Below, in pieces: positions 31,214 to 37,306 of a DNA stretch of 37,306 nt (its first letter is position 1; every line of letters starts with the position of its first letter). Source of the stretch: Haplomitrium mnioides (Eukaryota > Marchantiophyta > Haplomitriopsida > Calobryales); NCBI GenBank assembly GCA_049999725.1, contig JBNGIS010033724.1, positions 1-37,306 on the forward strand, written 5' to 3'. The position numbers and the translations under genes are program-made. The notes below the pieces were generated by a model that was not told the DNA's origin, did no database searches, and saw only the letters and a program-made list of their open reading frames with translations.

Positions 31214-31640
31214 TTGAGGAACAACAAAGTTCAAGGGAACTATGTAGGTTACAGCAAGACAAATAAAGAGACATTATTTGTTATGCAACATGGGTACTCA
31301 TCTATCATGCATAAGAAGAAGAGTGACAATGAAGACAAATGGTTTAGAGATCTTGCATGCTCAAACCATATGACCAGCCACAAAGAATGGTTTAAGGAAA
31401 TCAGATATCTAAGTACACCCGAATATATTGAGACATGAGATTCACTTATGTACCCTATTCACCACACTAGGAGCATACCTATTGTCATGGAGAATGGTAA
31501 TACAAAGTGTTTGTATGATGTTTTGCATGTTCCTAGAATTTAGAAGAACTTGACTTCAGTTGGACAATATGTTGATTAGAATATGCATGTGAGATTTAAT
31601 TCTACATGTGTTTTTATTGAGAACTGAAGGAACAGTTGTG
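31214..31640 (+). pseudogene. Copia protease and pre-integrase region
   Basis: About 40 codons after the knuckle the frame gives DKWFRDLACSNHMTSHKEWF (31338-31397). It corresponds to the copia protease WYLDSGASNHMT..., with the catalytic DSG changed to DLA. Later text, VMENGNTKCLYDVLHVPRI-like when the frame is shifted (31483-31540) and NLTSVGQYVD-like (31550-31575), matches the conserved region that precedes integrase. The enzyme would be inactive. Confidence 0.8.
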
Positions 31641-32100
31641 ACCTCACACAAAAGGAAGTAGAAATTGAAGAATGTTTACACTAGATGTAAGCATGCCTAA
31701 AGTGACATTCTACATTTTGAATTGTACTCTTACTACATCGGTTCATGGAATGATATAAGAGGAGAAGTTAACAAGAAGACCCCAAGATATTTCACATCTC
31801 AAAGTGTTTGGTTTATATTTTATATGTACATGTGCTAGTAGAAACATGCATCAAATTGGATCCAAAAGCTGAAAAGTATGTATTTATTGAATGTTCTCAA
31901 GAGTAAAAAAACTAAAGATGTTTTTTGACTATTATACAAATGTTAAAGGTAAGTAGAGACATAGTCTTCAATGAATTAAATATATGTTAAAGGTAAGTAG
32001 AGACATAGTCTTCAATGAATTAAGTATATGGTATAGTCTGAAAATTGAGGATGACACAATTGATGCCAAAGACAAACAGGTTGTGATAGAATAGTGTCAA
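31641..32100 (+). pseudogene. Copia integrase remnant
   Basis: Only the end of integrase is visible: KVFGLYFICTCAS-like text near 31800-31840, then a block with KLDPKAEKYVFI-like and YYTNVKGK phrases near 31855-31950. This is followed by SRDIVFNEL near 31994-32020, the familiar SRDV.F.E motif after the copia integrase. The catalytic core between 31640 and 31790 is lost. Confidence 0.7.
31940..32027. repeat. 44-base tandem duplication in copia
   Basis: ATGTTAAAGGTAAGTAGAGA plus 24 further bases occurs at 31940-31983 and again at 31984-32027, with one mismatch. It duplicates the SRD.VFNE motif. The unit is not a multiple of three, so the frame shifts at the join. Confidence 0.95.
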
Positions 32101-32233
32101 CAAACACAAAGTTTGAGTGGTTTACAAAGTGGAAGTAATAGCAATAGCAATAGTCTATTGCAAAGAAGACTACTCAACAATTTGGAGCAACGTGCTTCAA
32201 CTAGTACAACATAGGAAGGTGTGCAGATATGAT

Positions 32234-32427
32234 AAGATAACTCTAATAGAGTCATGCAGCTCAAGGCCAATAAGCAAGCAAAAGCCAAGAGTGCAAGCCA
32301 AAGCCAAGCAACCAAAGAGCCAAACCGAATTGAGACAAACTCCAAAATGAAAAGTGAGGCTATGAAGCCCTTTTATTTATACAAGAGAAGAAAATGTCAT
32401 CTCCTTTCCTTCACTTAAAAATCACTT
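32234..32427 (-). repeat. Partial chromovirus LTR (copy 6)
   Basis: Matches the middle of the chromovirus LTRs on the minus strand: GATAACTCTAATAGAG at 32235, then CCAAGCAACCAAAGAGCC and TTTTATTTATACAAGAG near 32370-32386, stopping near 32427. Both LTR ends are missing. It sits between copia integrase and RT sequence, so insertion and later deletion removed the missing copia segment and the LTR ends. Confidence 0.88.
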
Positions 32428-32439
32428 GTGATAGTGGGG

Positions 32440-33010
32440 TTCAAGGTTTTTGATGTAGACTACTCATTGTACAAAGAAAAATAGAAAAAGGTAACATGCT
32501 TATACTCATTTATATGGATGATCTCATAATGACTGGAGATAGTGTTCAAGATATAATAGAGCTAAACTTGTTACTGCAATGGAAGCTTGAGATGAAGGAT
32601 CTTGGAGAGCTGAGATATTTTTGTGGCATTGAAGTGATTAAATCATAGAAGGGCATTTGGATGATTCAAAGACAATAGGCATTGGACATGTTGTCCAAAT
32701 ATGGGATGATAGGTTGCAAACCTATTACAACTCCTTTGGATTAGAATTCTAGGTTGAGTAATCAAGGACGGTTGGTTGAAGATCTCACCAGTTTCAGACA
32801 TATGGTAGGCAATTTGATTTATCTCACCATCACAAGACTAGACGCAAGCTATGATGTAGGTCTCGAAAGTCAATTTAGTTATAATGTAGGTCTAGTAAGT
32901 CAATTCATGCAAAGTCCACAGAAGCCGCACCTAATAGAGTGCGTCGTATTCTTTATATATGAGGCCAACAGTTCAGTATTGGTTGTTTTGTGAGAGTGGT
33001 AAGAAGTTCC
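32440..33010 (+). pseudogene. Copia reverse transcriptase, catalytic half
   Basis: The frame gives LILIYMDDLIMTGDSVQDI (32500-32556), containing an intact YMDD catalytic box. It continues KLEMKDLGELRYFCGIEV (32584-32637), then MLSKYGMIGCKPITTPLD (32689-32742) and FRHMVGNLIYLTITRLD (32795-32845). The fingers region upstream is missing. A 30-base tandem duplication (32850-32879 and 32880-32909) repeats the Y.VGL.SQF motif in frame. Stops lie near 32648 and elsewhere. Confidence 0.9.
32850..32909. repeat. 30-base in-frame tandem duplication in copia RT
   Basis: TATGATGTAGGTCTCGAAAG with ten further bases is followed directly by a second copy, with six differences. It adds ten residues and keeps the frame. 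Confidence 0.85.
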
Positions 33011-33489
33011 ATATTTCTGGTTTTACAAATACAAGTTGGGCAAGTAGTGCAGGTGATTAAAGATAAACAAGTGGATTTGTATTTTCATTTGGTAGCATTG
33101 GGATAGTGTGGAGCAACAAGAAGCAACCAACAATTGCGCTTTGAAGCACAAAGGCTGAGTATAGAGGTGCACATGTGAGGTGGCATGGCTGCTCAAACTC
33201 ATGCATGATTTGGGAGTTAGTGTGAATAACTTAGTGCAAATTTACTATGATAAATATAAGCAGTATCTACTTGGCTAACAAATCAGTTTTCCATGCACAC
33301 TCAAAGCACATTGAGCTCAGTGTACTATCACTATGTGAGGGACAAAGTTTTGGCAAGGATGGTTGATCTGAAATATGTGAGTACCGAGGATGAGAAGGCT
33401 GATATTTTTACCAAGTCATTGGGCGCAAAGAAGCTGCAAAAATTCATAGATCAACTTGCAGTACATGAGTTGAGCTTGAAGGGCAGTAT
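33011..33489 (+). pseudogene. Copia RNase H
   Basis: Text reads GFTNTSWASSAGD (33018-33056), then TSGFVFSFGSIGIVWSNKKQ (33070-33129), STKAEYRGA (33147-33173), a shifted SVFHAHSKHIELSVYYHYVR (33282-33340) and KYVSTEDEKADIFTKSLGAK (33370-33429). These are the conserved steps of copia RNase H and the pol C-terminus (normally DADWAG, STSGYVF, TEAEY, ADI.TK.L). The stop region and LTR follow at the expected distance. Confidence 0.88.
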
Positions 33490-33741
33490 TGACATTTCAA
33501 GCTCTACCACTCATCCTATTGCTGGTATACCAATGTGATTATATTCTATTGTTGGCATTCCTAGGTGATTTGGTATTCTGGTTGTATGGCTAGTGGTATG
33601 CCAGAGTATGTAGAGTATGTATATAGATTAGGTATTTGTTTTAGGGTACATCCTTATGTATTTGTATTATGTGGTTGAGGAAGTTTTCCTTATGAGTATA
33701 AAAAAACACTTGCTTGCTTGCAATAGAAATACTTTTGTTTT
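33490..33741 (+). repeat. Copia 3' LTR, truncated
   Basis: Starts TGACATTTCAAGCTCTACC and matches the 5' LTR up to AGAAATACTTTTGTT near 33737. The last 110 or so bases are missing. The adjacent bases belong to the next gypsy element, so the break removed the LTR end and any target-site duplication. Confidence 0.85.
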
Positions 33742-35470
33742 CACAGCTTGAAATGCATATTGGTAGTTCTTAGACCAGACAAAAGGAATGGTGTGTCAAG
33801 TGGTAAAGGGGGAAGCTACGTTTTCATAGTTTAAGCAATAACAACGGTAATAGATAGACTTCCCTAGAAAGTATTGTAGTTGCTTAATATGTTTGGGTGG
33901 GGGGAGAGAGAGAATGATGTTGACTTTGGTTGAGTCTAGATGAAGACCTTTTCGAAAATAATGTAACCTAGAAAAACACCCGTTAGAGCAAATAATTTAC
34001 ATTTCTTCAGGTTTAAAGATGTGCCATAGGTGCGACAATAAGCAAATGCGAGTTCAAACTTGGCAAGGTGCTGGTTTGTAGTGCTATAAACAGTCAACTT
34101 GTCCAAATAAATTTTTGGACACTTTTCTGATCCTTGTTAGAGGGGTTCAAAAGTCATGAGCATGATGCGCTAAAATGCACTAGGTGCATTACATAGGCCA
34201 AACACAAGCCTTTTGTAGGAATAGCATCCCCAAGGAATGGTTTTGATGGTCAAATGACAAGAACCCGGTTGTATTTTGATTTAGTGGTACCCAAAAAACC
34301 CATCTAAGAAACTATAACATTGTTTTCCAGCCACATTGTTTAGAATAGTGTCAATGAATTGAATAGAGAAATGCTCTAGAATGGTGACAACATTGAGAAC
34401 CTTGAAATCCCAAAACATGAACTGAACCATCAAGTTTGGGAACTACAACAATCGGCAAGACCAAGTCGCTAAGACTTGCATGTGAGATGATTCCAACATG
34501 CAACATCTTAATGTCTACTTGAACTAGGTTTGTATACTTAGGATTTAATCTATAAGGATGTTTCCGAATGGATTGAGCATCTGGTCTTAACAGGATTTGG
34601 TATTGGTAGATAGAGGTGGGGATATCGGTCATTTCATCATACTCTCAAGCAAAGACATCAATATATTTGTGGACCAACTGCAAGAAGGTAGGCTCATGGC
34701 TCCAAGAAATACTATCATAAACTTTAAGACTCTTATGTTTGGCTAGAAGGATTGGCAAGTCCTTAAATAAACTTCGACAAAACTACAAGGAAGGAAGAGA
34801 TTCTCCAAAAGATCAAATTTATCACTCTTGGTACTATGAATAAAAAATCTGGACGTCGTGTCTACCAAAGACATATCTATGAATTGTTTCTCTAAGGATT
34901 AAGAAAAAGGAGGAGGATTCTACATATTCATAGAGAGAACAATTTGCTGACTTGGAGGTCCAGCTGTCAATGTTCCATCAACAAAATCAAGGTGTGCTTG
35001 ACTCTGTTTCAGCCATGAACGTCCAAGTAGAAAAAGATATTGGTTCTTTTGCATGATGCGCAAGATAAGGTAATGAACCAAATACTCTTGGTCAACAAAT
35101 AAGGTTGGTACATTTGTAAAACACCAAGGGGTAGAATGTTGTTGCCATCAACTAATCAAAGAACTAGGGAGGTCTTCTACAAGACACTTGTAAGATAGCT
35201 AATAGAGCTCATTGTATCTTTTGTCATAATGTTGACAATAAACCTTATGTCCAAGTGACCTGCTGGAATCATGATTCCATCAATAAAAATAATAGTGGTT
35301 GGCATCTCACAATCATAAAACAAGACTATGTAAATGACTGATGATGACTATGTTTCTAGAGGTAGATCTTTTGTTGGAGGGGGATATCAAACTAGTATGA
35401 CAAACATGGAAGAAGGAGAAGATGAGACCTGAATTGGTGGAGCTCAAGGTGTAAGACTTTGTTGGATTTT
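33742..35470 (-). pseudogene. Ty3/gypsy protease and RT of a second lineage
   Basis: Minus-strand text from about 35110 gives LFVDQEYLVHYLILRMMQKN and LLGRSWLKQSQAHLDF, with TAGPPSQQIVLSMNM to 34925. This resembles the end of a gypsy protease (LLGRPWL..). RT follows: ILLRPDAQSIRKHPYRLNPK (34602-34543), LVLPIVVVPKLDGSVHV (34473-34424), SFLDGFFGYH and GCYSYKRLVFGLCNA. The catalytic box reads IYLDKLTVYS at about 34118-34086 instead of YxDD, so the second aspartate is lysine. RNase H begins near 33830 and is cut at 33742 by the copia LTR. IVVVPKLDGS and SFLDGF.GY separate it from the chromoviruses here; it may be Athila/Tat-like, which I cannot settle. Confidence 0.82.
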
Positions 35471-35662
35471 ATCTTGTTGGCCTTCACAAAACAGGTCAAG
35501 TATGATTTTTTTCAAGGCAAAACTAAAGTCGATCGAAGAGAACTCCTTGAAGGGTAATGTCAGCCCCCTCCTTCTGGTCTTATCCTTCGAACACCGCTCT
35601 TCGGAAGGAAAAGGCTGACTTTTACGGGGTTCATGTTCTTTTATGAGATGGTCCCGCTGCAA
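35444..35662 (-). pseudogene. Open stretch upstream of the gypsy protease, unrecognised
   Basis: Seventy-two codons on the minus strand with charged text including PFKEFSSIDFSFALKKIILD. It could be the end of this element's gag or a linker. No zinc knuckle and no known motif. No ATG is needed if it is polyprotein interior. Confidence 0.35.
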
Positions 35663-36852
35663 TTTATCAATTTAAGGGGGTTCCTCCTCACCTTACTGAC
35701 CTTTCTCCTCATTCAATTCTCTATTCACACATTCATCCACAACTCAACAGCTTTTTTGATCAAATTTCGAAGTGGATTTCAGTGATCCTAAGTAGGATCC
35801 AGACTCAAAGTTTTACAATGCAGGATCAAGTCCTGATATCTAAATTATACAGAGGATCTATCCCCCTTACCCTCTGAATCTGATTCTTGGATTCTTGCTG
35901 AACTGGGATCCTGTTCACTTCAGATCTGAGATATCCTTTCCAATAATTACAAACATAAGACAAAACTAACTACACCCTGCATACACAACACCACACACTT
36001 TTCCGGCGTTCCTCTGACTTGGGCTGATCCCTGCAACACAATTGTGACCTCTCAACCCTTCATTCCTCTCATTCCTCTGCAGCTCTTCTGATTCTCCCAA
36101 GATCCGATCTTTGCTGCCTCCCTTGCACTCCTGATCTTTATTCCACCTTCTCTTGAGTCTCACGATTCCAGTGACACGTCCTCCCTCTACTCATACACCC
36201 TTTTCCAGATAGTCTTTTTACCTTCCCTCGCAAGAAGCCCTGGTTTGACTTCCTCAGGATCAGAAGAGGTCTTGTTTAACTTCCACCTCTGGAAGACAGT
36301 CCTCTTGACTGTTGGCCACCCACTCCACCCTGAAGCTTTGATGGATCTTCTTACACCGTGTGCGGGCACGAATGCAGCTACTCCTTCTTGACTTCTCTTG
36401 AGAGAATAAACCAGAAACGCCCCTGACGTTCCTGGGATTGCTGCTCCTGCACAGTTAACACTGAGACAACCCCAAAGATCCCCCTTTGGCAGCCTCTCCG
36501 ATTTCAGGACAACCCAGAATTTCTTCCTTCTTCAAGTATCAGTACACCTCCGATGCTGGTCCACTTGTACACCTGGATCGCCTGAGCCTCTAGAGCTCCC
36601 CGCTCAGCGATTCCTAGTGCCCCTCCAGTCCACCTCCACCCCTGCTAGCCCCCTACTCGAGTTCACCTGCTCAATTGAAGATTTAAGAAATCTGTCCTCC
36701 CTCCCTCGTGTGTCTTCCTTTCTGCTATCGTTCTCACGACTTGCAAGTTTGCATACACAAACAACCCCTCTAACATCACAGATGATCCCTTTATACTCCT
36801 TGCTTACCTTGCTGAAGCCTTCCTGTTTCCCCGCATTCGGTAGTTAATCTTG
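35663..36852. other. CpG-richer DNA, no gene assigned
   Basis: The plus strand is rich in C and T runs, the minus strand in G and A. Stops interrupt all frames within 60 to 70 codons. The composition is noticeably less AT-rich than the retrotransposon region. It could be the leader or LTR of the gypsy element to its left, or the start of an intron of the gene-like frame to its right. A good splice-donor-like AAG|GTAAGC lies on the minus strand at 36810-36803. Confidence 0.4.
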
Positions 36853-37197
36853 TTAAGCAACATCGAGGTGACACCTGGCAAGTACGAGCAACGACCTAAC
36901 TGAAGCAGTTAACCCAAGGTTCTCAATTGTCGTTTTGAAAATCTCATGGAATCCTTGAAGATGCCCTTGGCACGGACTGGGTGCAAAGCTGGCACTTGGT
37001 TGAAGACTGTGCTCGGAGCTCCTGATTATGGCGTAGATTAGCTCGGCGTCGATTTGCGCTTTCAATTCAGAAGAGTAGGGCTTGGCGTCCTCGAAGTCGC
37101 AGATTCCGGGAGTGTCCCCGCGGGACCCCGATGATGACCCATCCGATGTCGCGATACGTTGTAGAGTTAGTCGCAGCCAAGGAGGGCGATCCGACAT
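36853..37197 (-). CDS. Possible first exon of a cellular gene
   Basis: ATG at 37197-37195 (context TTACCATGT) opens 114 codons to a stop at 36855-36853. The start reads MSDRPPWLRLTLQRIATSDG and a middle part reads FEDAKPYSSELKAQIDAELI. The body is CpG-rich (37030-37180), unlike all retrotransposon sequence here, where CpG is depleted, as expected if it has escaped heavy methylation. Upstream on the same strand is a CT-rich leader (37260-37215) with a CT microsatellite, common in plant 5' untranslated regions. A splice donor-like CAG|GTGTCA at 36877-36869 would end an exon within the frame. I do not recognise the protein. It may instead be an unusual retrotransposon gag. Confidence 0.4.
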   Translation of the reverse strand: MSDRPPWLRLTLQRIATSDGSSSGSRGDTPGICDFEDAKPYSSELKAQIDAELIYAIIRSSEHSLQPSASFAPSPCQGHLQGFHEIFKTTIENLGLTASVRSLLVLARCHLDVA

Positions 37198-37215
37198 GGT
37201 AAAGCTGAGTTATAT

Positions 37216-37245
37216 CCGAAGAAGAATTCCAAGAAGAAGAGAGAG
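37216..37245 (-). repeat. Short CT/GA run in possible 5' leader
   Basis: On the minus strand TTCTCTCTCTCTCTTCTTC lies 30 to 45 bases upstream of the ATG at 37197. Such runs are frequent in plant 5' untranslated regions but are also common elsewhere in this window. Confidence 0.6.
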
Positions 37246-37306
37246 AGAGAATAATCTGAAAAGCCTTGATCTTTGAATCCGAAGGAGGCGCAATCCGCAA
37301 GTGATT

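Larger units (their letters stand above)
29480..33741 (+). mobile_element. Ty1/copia element with both LTRs
   Basis: A plus-strand element with a 364-base 5' LTR, a primer-binding site, leader, gag with zinc knuckle, protease remnant, integrase fragment, RT, RNase H and a 3' LTR cut at about 33741. Domain order gag-protease-integrase-RT-RNase H defines the copia superfamily. Most of integrase is lost. A partial chromovirus LTR on the opposite strand lies at the deletion. Many stops show it is inactive. Confidence 0.88.

Noticed and set aside
37067-37300. A 77-codon minus-strand frame overlapping the edge
   Set aside because: It has no ATG at its start and overlaps the better ATG-led frame at 37197.
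1-37306. tRNA or rRNA genes
   Set aside because: No cloverleaf with A and B boxes and no rRNA signature was noticed. The only tRNA-related sequences are primer-binding sites.

Overview
This window looks like intergenic or intronic DNA from a large plant nuclear genome, most likely a gymnosperm or another lineage with a big, slowly purged genome. The reasons are these: the sequence is AT-rich, it has almost no intact reading frames, and it is packed with decayed, nested LTR retrotransposons of both plant superfamilies (Ty3/gypsy and Ty1/copia). Primer-binding sites resemble the complement of plant initiator Met-tRNA. The species itself cannot be read from the sequence. The only hint of a cellular gene is a CpG-rich, ATG-led reading frame at the extreme right edge (minus strand, 37197 downward).

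Layout. 1-655: degenerate tandem repeats, then AT-rich DNA. 655-3891 (+): the 3' part of a chromovirus (reverse transcriptase, RNase H, integrase, chromodomain remnant, 3' LTR). 3892-8930: mostly unassigned, with GA microsatellites, a purine-rich minisatellite, a palindrome and inverted repeat, and an unrecognised decayed minus-strand coding stretch. 8932-9530 (-): a copia reverse-transcriptase fragment. 9622-10660 (+): a 5' LTR, primer-binding site and gag of the first chromovirus family. It abuts a minus-strand gypsy protease/RT/RNase H/integrase block at 10870-12986 and a copia zinc-knuckle/protease scrap at 13050-13374.

13374-21779 (-) is the most interesting unit: one large Ty3/gypsy element about 8 kb long without its insertions. 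Its 5' LTR runs about 2 kb (21779 to 19747). After a PBS-like site and a long leader come a gag with two CCHC zinc knuckles and a protease with an eroded DTGA motif. Next is a stretch that reads as a DNA cytosine-5 methyltransferase domain of DNMT3/DRM-like layout (motif I LELFGGINTGL; motif IV context VGPIDFLV). The RT, RNase H and integrase core are deleted. An integrase C-terminal tail follows, with what may be the start of a PHD-type zinc finger, and then a truncated 3' LTR. A solo LTR of the chromovirus family is inserted in the gag.

22064-26206 (-): a second chromovirus copy with both LTRs but an internal deletion. 26207-29479: unassigned DNA with local tandem duplications. 29480-33741 (+): a copia element with both LTRs, gag, protease, RT and RNase H, most of the integrase lost, and a partial chromovirus LTR inside it. 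33742-35470 (-): protease and RT of a different gypsy lineage. 35471-37306: CpG-richer DNA ending in the possible first exon.

Nothing here appears able to move today. Every polyprotein carries stops, frameshifts or deletions. The biology worth following is the methyltransferase-carrying retrotransposon, the six LTR copies of one family that mark the nesting order, and the possible gene edge on the right.
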